Positions 1 to 12,500 of a stretch of DNA of 64,000 nt are shown one piece after another. A program made the position numbers and the translations under genes. The first letter of the stretch is position 1, and the number at the start of each line of letters is the position of its first letter. Under the pieces are notes generated by a model. It ran no database searches and was not told the origin of the DNA. It saw only the letters and a program-made list of their open reading frames with translations. Origin of the DNA: Eutrigla gurnardus (Eukaryota > Chordata > Actinopteri > Perciformes > Triglidae); the NCBI GenBank assembly GCA_963514095.1, contig OY741281.1, positions 8,219,819-8,283,818 on the forward strand, read 5' to 3'.

Positions 1-1
1 T

Positions 2-112
2 CTAGAAAATAATTGAAGTCGCAATGGTCTGAAGCTGCTCTGCAGGTAGACCTGTGGGTGTCGATGCACAGTCGTGGACGGTGTCTCCACCAAACAGTTC
101 ACCCAGAATGAT
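2..112 (-). CDS. possible terminal exon of an unidentified minus-strand gene
   Basis: Read on the minus strand, a good acceptor (pyrimidine-rich tract ending TTTTGCAG, at 113-120 on the plus strand) is followed by exactly 37 codons ending in TAG at 2-4. The peptide would begin IILGELFGGD and end QTIATSIIF. I do not recognise the protein. The open frame also runs a little upstream of the acceptor, so a chance ORF is possible. No poly(A) signal can be checked because the window ends here. Confidence 0.2.
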   Translation of the reverse strand: MILGELFGGDTVHDCASTPTGLPAEQLQTIATSIIF

Positions 113-2160
113 CTGCAAAACATAATCAAGCTTCTTGTGTGTATAGTGTACGTGATGGCCATTTCAAGATGCACAGTTGGGCAAGGATTTTGGTAAAATG
201 ACCTCAATCCAAAGAAATACAACAAAACCAACAACCAACAATTCCCATATCTCTCTATATATAATGTACAGAGTACAACTATTCTCCCTACAAAACAGCT
301 GTGAAGTATACTTACAAAAAGCAAAAGTTCAATACGGTTAAACTTTACAATATAACTGCAAACCAAAATCTATTGAAACTTTAGATCACCCCTCTCCTCA
401 GTTCAAGTTGGTACAGTCCAATAAAGTGGCTGCTTCATGACAACTCTGCCATTCACTGACAGAGGAGAGAGAGAGGTATTAAAAACAGATCAAAACAACA
501 AAAATGTAAACCTATGACCGTATATTATAGTATTTACTTAAGTATTATTTAACAGAAAGACAAAAAAAAGAAAACAAATATATTGTTGCCATGTATATAA
601 TAAATGTGCTCCACCTTTTCAGTGAACAATTATTAATAAAAAACGTTCTTTGCTTGTCTTCATTTCTTTCTTTTTTATTATTTTATTTAACAAGTAGTGT
701 ATGCTGAGTCATTGTATTTCATTGTTCTGTTTCTCTGTTTCCTCTTTGTTTATAAGGCAAAATCATCTGTTTCAGATAAAGGTCATGTAATCCTGAAAGC
801 TACTAAAAGTTGCATATATTTCATTTGTTGTGAATGTGACATTTTCGGGTATTTTAGTATTTTAGGGCTAAGACTTCGGGTAGAATTTATATTATAATTG
901 AAATGAGGTAATACTGGTATATAAATAAGGCATGACGTGTCCTCCCTCTGGTGTGTGATTGTTTTCACCTGTGATCAGATAATAGTTTTCGCTGTCTGAC
1001 AGTTTGTCCCTCTTGTCCGCAGGCAGCTGTTTAGTTGGCAGGAAATGGTAAGTTAGGTCACATGTAGATAAGGGCATCTGTCCTGTTTCTCTGCTCGAGC
1101 CGCTCATGTTGTTACTCCACCACGGAGAAAAGCCACAAATATGTCACTGTGGGCCTAACTGACTGATAATTAGTGAAAAGATTTCGTTTTGGTGTCTCAT
1201 CGACACTTTTGTAGCATATCACGACTTGAGGAACACAATTGTCAATGCGCAGAGTTGACCTTGAACCTCACATGGTCACACAAAATCCCTCCTAAAATGT
1301 GACTTCTTAACATTTTTAGTGTGAATAAAACATTTATACTGACGAGCTGGAGGCTCTGTGTTGCTGAATTGTGTCAATAGCGATGTGAAAGGCATCACAA
1401 AATACAACCACCAGCAGTTTTCTGTACCCTCTCACATTTATGGCTTAATGAGTCAGACTGGGAGCTTGTTGCCTGCCTCATTGCATCTGAGACCATCAAC
1501 ATTTATTAGTGTCCTTTTACCCTCCTGGCCTTTTGGTAGGATGATATCCAATATCCAGACACACGCTTTCTTTTTTTACTGCCCTGCAATTACCCTGATC
1601 AATTATTCTATGCTCCATTTAAGGTCTAGATCCCCTTGGTAAAGAATGTTCTCATAATCAGATTTGATCAACTTTGCTTCAGCTTTCAATTAATGATTTT
1701 AAAATTCCCCACACTGCACTTGTCAAGGATACTCAACAGCCGTGGTGTAGTGTGATCAACAGAAAACAGGGGACTTGCAAGAATTCATATTTCATGAAAT
1801 GGGTAAGCATGAGTTATAAATTATATTCAGGTAAATTGCTTTGCAGCAGTTTCAATACAAAGTGCGAAGAGTGCAAATAAAAGGGCAAATATAAAATCTC
1901 TAAAATAACACTATGTGGCAAATTCAAAATATATAGTGCAAACTGTGATATCTCACAAATGTTGTCCATCTTGAATAATATGCATTGTTTTGTATAATTG
2001 CTAAATAAAATAAATAAATTAAAAGTGGTCAGCCAGGGAATGCTATTCTTACAGATATTTTCCTATTTCTTAGAAGGAAAGTGCTCTACTTCACCGCATG
2101 GTGGCGGTAGCGTTCCGTTCTATTCATCTGTATCATTACTAAAAGACGAAGAAGAAGAAC
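113..2160. other. left flank without a recognised gene
   Basis: This is AT-rich sequence with many stops in all frames. The few ORFs of 60-95 codons show no recognisable domain, no splice context and no codon bias. I see no RNA gene. Near the right end (about 2085-2160) is a short GAAGAAGAAG-type tract that may be part of a dispersed repeat. Confidence 0.5.
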
Positions 2161-2378
2161 CAAAACCCGGAAGTGTGTCTCACTGCTGACGGTTGTCTCG
2201 ATTCAGAGCCCGGAGCATCTCTTGGAACAAAACCTTCTCTAATTTATAATTAATTTAAAATGTTTACATTGTTATGTGTTGTTAGCGCGGCTAGCTGCGT
2301 GATGAAAAGCAGCCAGACGGAGTGATGGCGACGGCGCAGTTAGGTTCATTGTGTTTAAGGAGAGTCCTCTGATGCACC
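2161..2378 (+). promoter_or_regulatory. mbtps2: putative mbtps2 promoter and 5' leader
   Basis: The 218 bases before the mbtps2 start codon contain a consensus ETS-type site (CCGGAAGT, 2167-2174), which is common in TATA-less housekeeping promoters, and several CpGs in otherwise CpG-poor flank. No TATA box is obvious. The transcription start cannot be fixed from sequence alone. Placing the promoter here is an inference from position and from the ETS site. Confidence 0.4.
2302..2372 (+). other. two short upstream ORFs in the mbtps2 leader
   Basis: An 8-codon reading frame (ATG 2302, TGA 2323-2325) is followed by a 16-codon frame (ATG 2325, TGA 2370-2372). Stop and start overlap as TGATG. The second ends 6 bases before the mbtps2 ATG at 2379. 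If transcription starts upstream of 2302, ribosomes would meet both before the main frame. Whether they are translated is unknown. Confidence 0.35.
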
Positions 2379-5300
2379 ATGATACCTGTTCCTCTGCTGG
2401 TGTGTGTGATGGGAGTCTGGTGTGTCGTCTATCTCACCGACACACTGCTGAAGGTGATTAAACATCCTTGTTTTTATTTCTTAATAGGATACCAGCTAAT
2501 GACACCGTTGCTTAGCCAGCCGTTGTTTCAGTGCAGCATGATGTATAGTCCTCACGACGTGTTGTTTGAGCTGTTACCTCCCGCTTTGTCTCACCTGTAG
2601 AAACCTCCCGCTTAGGTTTAATTAGGTTCACACAAACTAGGAATTGACCTTGGTGTGTTGTGCAACAATAAACATATTAAGTGGACGTAAAAAAAATAAT
2701 TTAAAAAATCAAATGAATGTAATAAAATCCGATTTTCTGACGAGCAAAATGTGGATACAAGAATCACAACTAGACCCCAACCGATAGCGATAGACTACCA
2801 ATCATGTATTAGACCATTCAGAATAATCTTTATTGTTAAAGTTAAAACAGATAAAGAGCAAGTACTGTACATGTCAATAAACAATTCTAACGAAGGGATG
2901 TGTAAACGTTCTGATAAATAGCAAGAAATTACCAAAAATATATTTGAGGTGATTTTGAAACGGTACATAGTTTATCTCCACCAGAGAACATTGAGCAGAT
3001 TTATTTTTGGCCTGTAAATTTCAACTATGAATGTCTCACTCATTATATATCTCGGTCACAATTATTTCATAACGAAATTTAAGGGATCCTCCATTAAAAT
3101 GTGTGTCTGAAAAATATTGGCCAATATATCATTAACAGATATTTTAATTAATGTTGGCGTCAAACATCCAGCACCTTTCACGCTCAACTCTAGGGGTGTG
3201 TTGCTTGGTTTTACTACTCTTTAAATAACCTTTTCCCCTTTTCCATCCACTCCCACAGTCATCAGGGACCTATCGGATTAGCTACGAGTCATGGCTGGTG
3301 AGTCGAGGGCTGATGTTGTCTCCTTTCCACTTGAGATGGCAAACCACCATTTTCAACCGGCTGTTTGCATACTGCGCCCGCATCAACCCCCGAGCCCAAT
3401 ACCTGTGGTGAGGACAGCCGTTTAATGAATAATGAGTACAATTATTAACCTGCATTATTTCTGTACTTCCCTCCTCTTAATGGTAAACACTTTGTCCTAT
3501 TTATTATTAGGATTATGCATTATTCTATTTTACTATTGCACATGTATACAAACAGAATTTAAACAGAGAAACTACAGCTCTGGGCTCATGAAAGTAGCTT
3601 GGAATTAAAATTGATGAAATAAAAATCCATGTTAATACAAACATCCACCATCTGTTACGGCTTATTCGGGGTCACAGGGGGCCTGGAGCCGATCCCAGCT
3701 GACACTGGGGCGAAGGCAGGGTACACCCTGGAAGGGTCACCAGTCCGTTAAAGAACAGACACATAGAGACGGATGACCAATCACATCCCCGCTGATGGGC
3801 AATTTAGAGTCAACAATTAACCTAACATGAATGTCTTTGGACTGTGGGAGGAAGCCAGAGAACCCACACAGAACGCAGTCCCGAACCCAGGTTCAAACCT
3901 GGGCCCATCTTGCTGTTAGGCTAACCACTAGACTGCTGTTGGTCTGTTAATCCCCAAAAAAATCAAGGAAATAAAACACACATATATTGTAATAGCATAA
4001 ATTGGTTTATAGTAGGTGACTAGTGACCTTGTTTGGTCAGAGGACATGCTGAATGAACATACTCCAACCTATGTTATCAATGTGTGATAAATTACTATTA
4101 ATTCTTGCATACGAAAGGGTAGCCAATGTGTTGCAAGGATGAGTTTGGAAATGTGCGGCCCCCCTTTGTACCTTATGGTTTTGAGTTGCCAGCGATGACC
4201 TTTTATTTGACTGTCTTTAATTTGGTTTTCAGTGATTGAAATATGTCTGCTTTTGTTCAGTATCTATGTGTCCAAGCTTGGACAGCTGTATAGGTACATT
4301 GCTGTTTAATTTAACCATTTGTGTAGGTTGCTCACCTTTTTGTTTGAGAACCAGTATCAAGTATCTGTGTTAGCATTGTTTGATTGGCACCCAGCTGTGT
4401 GTACGCCTATTTTCCTGTCAAAACTACACACAGGTACAAGTATCACTCAGGGTTACTGAGCGTTCAACTGTCAGAGGTGCTAAAAGCTTGAATTTGCTCA
4501 CTTGTAGCATAATGTTAGTGGCCAACCATCAGCATGACTCGGCATAATGTTCTCATCATGAGTACCAAGCTCAGATAATCTTTTAACTTAATTTACCTGC
4601 ACTTAGATGCACATTTACAGATAAATGCATCACATTTGGAATCACAAATGGATTTTCGTTGCATAATTGTTTATGAATGTTTTATCCCTGCCAGGTTCAA
4701 CAGCGGTCTGGTGTTTGGCATAGTTTCCATGGTGGGATCGGTGGTGCTGCTGACAAAGACACTACAGCAGACGCTCGCTCAGATGACCACAGACAACCCT
4801 CGGATCGGCAGTCAGCAGGCTCTGCAGGTGGTGGTACGTACACACCGGACTGCTTGGATTTGTGAATCGCTGTCTGTCTCGTTTTAGTCTACAGGGTCGG
4901 AGATTAAATGGAGCTCTGAGCGTTAATGTCCTTGAAAGTTCACACAAAGCCTGCAATATTCAAATGAGGGGGCGAAACAAATGCCCCTAATTATGAGAAG
5001 GGCTCTTGTTTAGCATTTTTCTCCTGTTCACTTTTTATTCATGGCGGTGTCAAATAGCCATGCATTAATGTGAGCGCTATCCCCAGTGGACCCCTGGTGA
5101 TTCATGGGAAGCTATTAGTTGGCCATTTATAACCGAGTATTCAGCCTGGAGGAAATGCACCACACAGCCGGCGGAGGAGGAAAATGCAGACCACACAGAA
5201 AACCACAGCTTCAGCCAAACTATTAATGTGAAGGAGACAAAATAAAAGAGTAGGGAGGAAGATCGGATACATCTAGGTGATATAAATGTTGTGTTTATTT

Positions 5301-8300
5301 GCCAGATGGGCAGTCATCATCGTTTAATAGTGTAATTTCCTTGGTGTTTATGTTGTGTTTCTGTGTGAGTCACAGTTGTGTGTTGCTTCTCTGCTTTTTT
5401 GGGGTGTGTCTTTAGGTCCCTGGTGTCAATCTGCCCACCAGTCAGCTGGCCTACTTCTTCATCGCCCTGCTGCTCAGCGGAGTCATACATGAGCTGGGCC
5501 ACGCTGTGGCAGCATTGAGGTAAAACACACACGCACACAATTCCACAACCCAATCTGTTACCATGACAACCGGCAGAGCCTAGAGCATCCAATAGCCATT
5601 TAGATAGAAAAAAGGGAGTTGCCCAATGTGGTTCCATATAAATGCACAGTTAAAAAAAAAAATCTATTCAATGTAAATACATTTTTACCTTTTTGGTGTC
5701 ATTCTATGCCTCTGTGCTTTTTTTTTTTTTTTACTTTTTCTAATATCTGTGTTTGAATTAGACCGTAATCAGAGTCAAAGCATTTTGACCTACATCTTTA
5801 AACATCTGATGAGTAACATGCTTAAAGCCATACAAATATTATTTTTAAATGAACAAATCTGCTCTGGCGTTGGCAGAAAAGCTTTCGGACCTTTCCTTTT
5901 TTTAATGTGTAATATTTTCCCCCGGCAGGGAGCAAGTCCGGGTCAACGGCTTCGGCATATTCGTGTTTGTGGTGTACCCCGGGGCGTTTGTGGACCTCTT
6001 TACCACACACCTCAGCATCATATCACCCACTCAGCAGCTCCGTATCTTCTGTGCCGGTAAGACTTTCTATCCAGAGATGTGTTGATCACTCCTTAGGGCA
6101 GCGGTGATTATTTAGCTAATGTGATCACAGCTATTAATCACAATTATTCCAAGCATTTAGTTAAATACTCGCCTCTGTTTTGCCAGCGAAGGTCACCCTG
6201 GGGTCATTTATTTCTGAACACCAGACAGCTGCTTCACATCAAATCATTTCACTCCGCAATTAAGGAAATGAGATTTTAATGAATTGATGGTGGAGCTGGC
6301 AGTTATTCACGTATGAATGGGACCGATGTCTCATATGGGCCATCGTAGGAGTCAGTTAAAGGCTGATTGTTTTCAATGCAGTCTGGTCAAGAAGAATGTT
6401 ACTAGATTACAGATGAGGACCTAACGCATGTTTCTATTTTTTTTCGCTCTTACTTTATCGCTGATGATATGTTGTGGTTTCTTTCTTCCGACAAATGTAC
6501 TTATTGTAAGTCGCTTTGGACAAAAGCGTCTGCTAAATGCCTTAAATGTGAATGAAACATTACCAAATGGTGCTTTCTCGATGGGGCCTTCAGAGGGCAG
6601 TGAAGAGCTTCTGCAAAACCATCTGTATCTTCAACTAGCTTCAGATTCCTCCAGGCTTTCCTTAAGCTTAATGTGACGAGAAAATAACTCCAGTAGTGCC
6701 TGCGAGCACCAAACTGAGACGTCCCATCAAGTCATATGACAAACCAGCGAGGGAGAGGGAAGGAGGCTATTCCCATCAGGGGAGTGGTGACATAACGGCA
6801 TGCTGTGTTTATTTTTCTGTCTCGCCACAGCGGAGATCTCTCTGTACGCAGGGGGGTTCTCTGTCATAACATGTTTATTATTTATTCCTGTAGAGATAGG
6901 TGGTGCAACTTTAATAGTTTGTTTACTGTATGAAAGTCAATGTGGAGGATATATATATATATATATATATATATACGCACCCTTTAGGCCTAAAATTAAA
7001 AATCGTATAAAACACTCTGGGAATTCTTTCCCCGAGAGAAACGAATTCCCTCAAGCTTTCCTTCAGCTATTAATTTCCCCCTCACCAGAGACTTTGTGTA
7101 GCCTGTTGCTTGATGCTGCTGGTTTTTTTTTTTTGGGAGACTGAATGGGTGTTCTTGCATGGTATAGACCGCTATTTTTAGTGAGCAGCGGTTAGCGTTT
7201 TTGCCACGACATCCTACACTCTGAATATGTGGTGGAAAATGCAACGTAGAGTAGCTTTCCAGTAGCTTCAGTCAGGAGGGTTAACTATGAAAGTTTCAAG
7301 GTTATATTTGAGAAGTTCTTTTGAATTTAAGAGCATTTCTGTCATCATTTTTTTCAATAACTGTAACTGTCTTTTCTTTCTCTAGGGGTGTGGCACAACT
7401 TTGTTCTGTGTTTGGCAGCGTTAGCCTTCCTCTTCCTGTTGCCCATCTTACTTTTTCCCATGTACTCCACTGGCGGCGGGGCGCTGGTCACCGAGGTCGT
7501 CCAGGTCTGTGAAGCAGGTTTTGAAGCATGCAAATAAACATCTTATTTACTTCTGTCTAAACCTAGTGAGTCACATTTCCTCTGTGAGGAACATTTGGCA
7601 TCTGTGCAGCAACATGTGTTGGTCATTGCTTCAGTACAAAAATGGTTCACTATAGCATGTTATTATGCTAATTCACACAGCCACAATTGGCTTCTGGAGA
7701 AATGTGTCTGTTGCTAGTCGACTTATTGGTTGTCGGAAGGAAGAGCGCATTCGTCGATCCCCTCTCCGTCTGAATATTGGCAACCATTGCAAGACATGAA
7801 ATCATTAAAGTACGCCTGCTTCAACCGATTGTCTGTGTCTTTGGACCAGGGCTCTGCGGCCGACGGTCCCCGGGGTCTGTCAGTCGGGGACATAGTGACC
7901 AGGCTGGAGGACTGTCCGGTCACGGGTGTGGAGGAGTGGAGCAGCTGCCTGTCTCACTTCTCTCACACCCCACAGATAGGATACTGTGTCCCCAGCGCCA
8001 GCCTGCAGCCCAGCTGGGCTCACGGACGTGGTGAGTGTGCTGTGTGTACAGTGAGGGCAACTAAAGGTCCTGTCAAAATATAAAGAAGACAAGTATACGT
8101 GCCAGTGCCTCTGGAATAGAGACTCATTCACTTTTTAATTATAATCACTTCAGAAATTGATACATTTCACAAATTTTTGTTATGCTTGAACAACTCGCTG
8201 CAAAAATCTTACCAAATAATTGATTCAACATCTCTGTGGTCGATAACTATTACAGTGGCAGACTTCGTCTTGAACAAAATACCGTCATGTAGAGCTTCAA

Positions 8301-9194
8301 TGATTAGTTGATGACATTCATCTGCAACTATTTTGTCCATCAAGTTATAATTTCAGTCATTTTTCCAGCAGAAATCCCAAAATGGCAGCTTTAAGCTTCT
8401 CGAATGTGAAGATTTGCTGTTTTTCTTCTTCATATATGACAGTCAATTGAATATCTTTAGGTTGTGATTGGTTGGTTTGACAAAACAAGCACATTGAAGG
8501 CACCGTTTCACAATTTTAAAATAATTTTTATACGTCAAACAATTAATCAAAATTATAATTTGCAGATTCATTTCTAATGAAAACAAGTCTTAGTTGCAGT
8601 GTGTAACTTAATACTGCATTTCCCATCGTTACTACAGCAACTGCTACATTTTCATCCTTTCTGTGTTATTTTTTTCAAAATTTTAAAGATTCAAGGACGA
8701 TTTCATACTTAATGCGTAGCAGGATTGTCTTTCTGCTCCAAGCTACCGAGTCATGATTTCTTCACATTGCATTTTGCTGCACATTGATTTAATGTGCTAT
8801 TAATATGTAAACAGTCGAGTTAGCTTGTGTGAGTACACAGCCGGCGGTCCTGATGACGTGTGAGGAGTCAGTGTGATCATCTCTGTTATGATGAAGTGTG
8901 TGTGAGAGAGTCTGTGCTTGTCTAATCATCTCCTGTTAGTAGATTTACCAACTGCGAATAAACGAAAAGAAAGAGGAGGAAAAACCCAAGTGACATCCAT
9001 CTTTAGGTTTCAGCCAGACACACAAATCTAATCAACCACTCGCCTGTCCATCAATCCTTTCCCCCCCTCTTTCCTGCTCATCTAGCTTTCAAGCGTTTGG
9101 ATGGAACGATGGACTGCTGCAGCAACAACAGCCTGACAGACCTCTGTTTCTCTTACATGAAACCCCGGGGCAAGAACAGCAGAGAGAGAGAGGT

Positions 9195-9232
<38 letters not shown>

Positions 9233-11617
9233 CGCAGACTGGCCGGTCCTTGTGACTGCTTCATGATGTGAGCAGGTTTCCGACTAGACAAAGATATTTA
9301 TATTCCTTCCTTTTATTCAAAAGGAACAATTATAAATAACCACAAACAAACTTCAGAATGATGTTATTTAAAGATCAGGGTTGTCTCCAACGTACAATTT
9401 ATGTCAAATCTGATTGGTCAGGTCTCTTATTGATCCCACTTTGTTTGAGCTTTATGTATCTATTGAAAAAATTGTGAGTGTGTGTGTGTGTGTGTGTGTG
9501 TACAGAGTGGCGCCTTCCAGAAATTAAGTGGAGATCAATAGACAGATGACATGCCATGGTCTCAGTCGGCCTGCTTTTTGCGGTTGTAAATAAAATCTTT
9601 GGCCCTTATTTAATTTACTGTCATTGTAGCCCAGACAGAAGGAAAGCGGAGACTCTAAAGCCGCAAATCACTGTTTCTACGCAGCTGATTTCAGAGGAGG
9701 GTCCGTCAGGTTTAAACATATTTAGCGCTCTGATAGTGCTACGTTCTGATGCTTGTGCTTTGATAAAGGTATTTAACTAAAAACCAAGAAAGCTATAACG
9801 ATAAACTCCTGACTGTTAATTCCTTCTGACTTCAGTACGCCTGCATGCCGGTGCGTAAGATGGTGACGGGGACGCAGGTGTGTCGTAGCGACGACGACTG
9901 CGCCACCGGACACTCCCACGCCGCCAGCGTTTGCGTCACTCCGTCTCTGGAGAACCAGACTCGCTTCATCCGCGTGGCTCACCCGCCCGAAACAAACATG
10001 CTGTTTGTGGGGTATCCGCCGCACCTTCAGTACGCCGGTACGTTACAGTACGGTGTGCTGCTTTCTTCACTTGTCTTTTTAATGAAGTGTTCAGTGTCTC
10101 TTTCATTTTTCCTATAGAGTTACACATATTGTATGCATTACTCTATATTTGCAAATATTAAAGCAAACATTGCTTTCATTTTAGTGGAAAAGTTGCAACA
10201 AAAATGCTTAGACCTTAAATGGAGGCATGCTTTTATTGGTAATCGTCATATAATTGATTTTCAGTGTTGAGCTCGTTGTCTTGTCTGCTTCCATTTAAGA
10301 AGATCTAAAAAGTGTTGGATGGATCAGATCTTCATACAACGATGTGTTTGTATGAATTCCTGCCGTGTGACTGAAACGCCTCCCGTGTTTTCTTCCCCAG
10401 TGAGTCTGACCAACTTTATCCCCCGCTTTGGTTTCCTCCACCTGGATCTGCCCGTCTTCGTTGAGACCTTCTGCAAGTATCCTTCAATTCGATGATGGCC
10501 GATGATGGCTGTATGAGGAGTTGACTTAAGTTAGTCTGAAAAAACGTACATGCAGGCTGAGACCTATAAAAAATAAAAAAGTTGGTGTTCTGTCGGGACA
10601 AACCCAAGTAAGTGTAGAAGGAAGGAAAGTTGCTAGCTAATTACCAGCTGCTAGGCTAACTTATGCAGTGTTAAACACCATAGGCTCAAGCTAGTGATGA
10701 TTAGCATGTCCCCTTTAAGTGATAGGGACGGCCCATATTTCCCATTTTGCCTACTTAAAGCATAATGCTGGACAGATATGTGCCATACCGTTAAATCTGA
10801 AGTATGTAAAGTTAGCAAAAGTAAGCTACTCGTCATACCAGACCAAGGAAAGCTGTAGTAGAAAACCCCAGAGTATCTAAGCAAGTAGTTATTTCTAAGA
10901 GGAAGAATTAATTATTTCCCATTTCAAAAGTTACGATCTTGCTTTTAAGACACACTCCATGATTTAGTTGTTTAAAGGTCCACTTTTTTGTTTTTGTGAA
11001 AGTAACCAGCGGCCTCGAAAACCGTCCAGTTTACTGATGATGTTTTGAAAGTTGACACGGTTTGAAAGTTGAGCAGTTATTATTCATACACAAGCTTAGA
11101 TTAGCTTAGACATTTAGCTTTAGAGCTGCTGCAACTTTTCACATATTTCTAGAGTGTCAGTGTGATAAATAAACCAAGGAATCAGTTTTAGCATGAGGTG
11201 GATTTACTATTTTTTCTTGTCTTATAACAACACACGATCTCCGCAAATCCACATCTACTGGGCAAAATCCATCTGCTGATGAAGATCATTCAAATGATTG
11301 AAAGCTCACAGCTAATAAATAGACCTTGTGAGGAGATCCCTGTGCAAGATTTAAAATGACATTACCACAGATTTCCTTAACCCTCCTGTCTCAGATACGT
11401 GGTGTCCCTCTCTGGCGCGTTAGCGGTAGTAAACTCCGTCCCGTGCTTCGCTCTTGACGGCCAGTGGATGCTGAACGCACTGCTGGAGGCCACGCTGGTC
11501 ACTGTGGTTACGGACCGTCACAAGCGCGAGCTGATTGGTTTCTTCCTGCTGCTGGCGGGCAGCGCCCTGCTGGCGGCCAACGTGGCCCTGGGCCTGTGGA
11601 TGGTGACGGCGCGGTAG
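2379..11617 (+). CDS. mbtps2: membrane-bound transcription factor site-2 protease (S2P)
   Basis: Exons: 2379-2453, 3259-3407, 4695-4833, 5416-5519, 5929-6056, 7386-7504, 7850-8030, 9086-9192, 9836-10037, 10401-10476, 11395-11617. They join in frame to 500 aa (human about 519). S2P is the Golgi intramembrane zinc metalloprotease that makes the second cut in SREBPs and ATF6 after site-1 protease. The start MIPVPLLV matches the human N terminus. The zinc motif HELGH is at residues 146-150 and the third ligand motif LDG has its Asp at 448. Both sit 19 residues before the human positions, which is explained by the absence of the human poly-Ser stretch after the KTLQQTLAQM segment. A PDZ-like domain with GPRG and VGD motifs (about 210-290) and a Cys-rich lumenal part follow, then the C-terminal membrane segment ending LWMVTAR. 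All introns are GT-AG. No frameshift or premature stop is seen. The human neighbour SMS is not found downstream. Confidence 0.96.
3645..3935 (-). repeat. L2-type LINE 3'-region-like dispersed repeat in mbtps2 intron 2
   Basis: The segment contains phrases typical of a very common teleost repeat, in reverse orientation: GGAGCCGATCCCAGCTG, GGGTACACCCTGG, then a stretch around GGACTGTGGGAGG. The same family occurs on the plus strand at 60060-60204, where it shares the GATCCCAGCTG and GTACACCCTG blocks. Class assignment to an L2-like LINE tail is from memory of the family and is not tested. Confidence 0.6.
6501..6555 (+). repeat. conserved SINE/LINE tail motif in mbtps2 intron 5
   Basis: The sequence around 6505-6540 (TTGTAAGTCGCTTTGGACAA, then AAAGCGTCTGCTAAATG) matches the conserved tail found in teleost SINEs and their partner LINEs. 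Only the tail is recognisable and no tRNA-like head is evident upstream. Confidence 0.6.
6949..6975. repeat. (AT)n microsatellite
   Basis: About 13 uninterrupted AT units lie in mbtps2 intron 5. Confidence 0.9.
8288..8610 (+). repeat. dispersed MITE-like repeat, family A, in mbtps2 intron 7
   Basis: The block has ATTAGTTGAT-like left sequence, a middle with AAGCTTCTCGAATGTGAAG and GAATATCTTTAGGTTG, and a right end rich in AATTAATCA. Related blocks occur at 31190-31440 (reverse orientation) and 44455-44685. Shared islands and a common order support one old non-autonomous family. The superfamily is not determined. Confidence 0.4.
9193..9232. repeat. (CA)n microsatellite at the exon 8 splice donor
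   Basis: The mbtps2 exon 8 donor GT is at 9193-9194 and an (AC)15 tract runs from 9196 to 9225, then imperfectly to 9232. The exon itself ends in an AG-rich run. Confidence 0.9.
9478..9501. repeat. (TG)n microsatellite
   Basis: Twelve TG units lie in mbtps2 intron 8. Confidence 0.9.
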
Positions 11618-12367
11618 CCACGGCGGCGAGCTGCTCCGGCAAGAAAAAACCCCCCGAAGTGACTCAATCTCCATGTGGACTGAGGTTTGTCCTCTCAGGA
11701 TATGTTTGTCACATGTGGACCATTAAACTGTGAACAATACAGGGAGCAGACTGCATTACCCAGCAGTGCTGCCCAATTCCAGGACTGTTGACTGTTGAAG
11801 GCTTTAATGGACCGCCAGGGAAAACAATAACCAACCTTCTTCCACTTGTGTTGCTGCCGTATACTCACAAAGCACATATACAAATAAATAATGCACTCGC
11901 CGTAAAGCACTGTCCTATGCGACTGTTTGCAAAGACTGCACACTCTTTCCAAATGTTAGTATCCGTGTTCGTAGTTTGACAGAAAACCGTTTCCAAAATG
12001 CCATATTTTCCTGTTGACGCACTGTTTGTTCTCGGCCTGGATGTTCTGCAGCGAGCTGAAGGCTACTCAGAGGAGAGACGTTTTAAAAGCCTTATTGGTA
12101 AAAGCATTTCACTGGTTGACCTGTGACAGGCTCTTCGTAGGTTTGGACATTAATTACTGAATGAAGATGACTCCGACAACATTTGAAGTGAAACACATTT
12201 GCTCCCCTAAGTGTCTTTCTCTTCCTCTGGTATTGTAGTGGGAACATTCATTCTGTGTCTATGAACCATTTCGTACTTTCCCTCAAAGTGTGGTGTTCAT
12301 TTTTTCTCTCTCTTGGCCGCTCACTGTCTGCAATCCGGTTGTAAAAGTTGATCTGTCCAACTTGTGA
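11618..12367 (+). other. mbtps2: mbtps2 3' untranslated region
   Basis: This sequence runs from the stop codon to a canonical polyadenylation signal. It has no convincing coding frame and no repeat that I recognise. Calling it UTR is an inference from position. Confidence 0.6.
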
Positions 12368-12373
12368 AATAAA
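12368..12373 (+). terminator. mbtps2: polyadenylation signal AATAAA for mbtps2
   Basis: A canonical AATAAA lies 750 bases after the stop, followed by a T-rich stretch with TGTTTTTTGTTT at about 12427, consistent with a downstream element. Confidence 0.6.
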
Positions 12374-12500
12374 AGACTGCTTTTATTTAAGTACTGTATT
12401 TCAAACTGCTTAATAAGCCGAAGACTTGTTTTTTGTTTAGTTTTTTTTAATATTTTTAGATTAGATTAATCTTTATTGATGTAGCAACAACAAAATGCAG

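Noticed and set aside
7730..8083. 117-codon ORF taken as a separate gene
   Set aside because: It is mbtps2 exon 7 (7850-8030) read on into both flanking introns.
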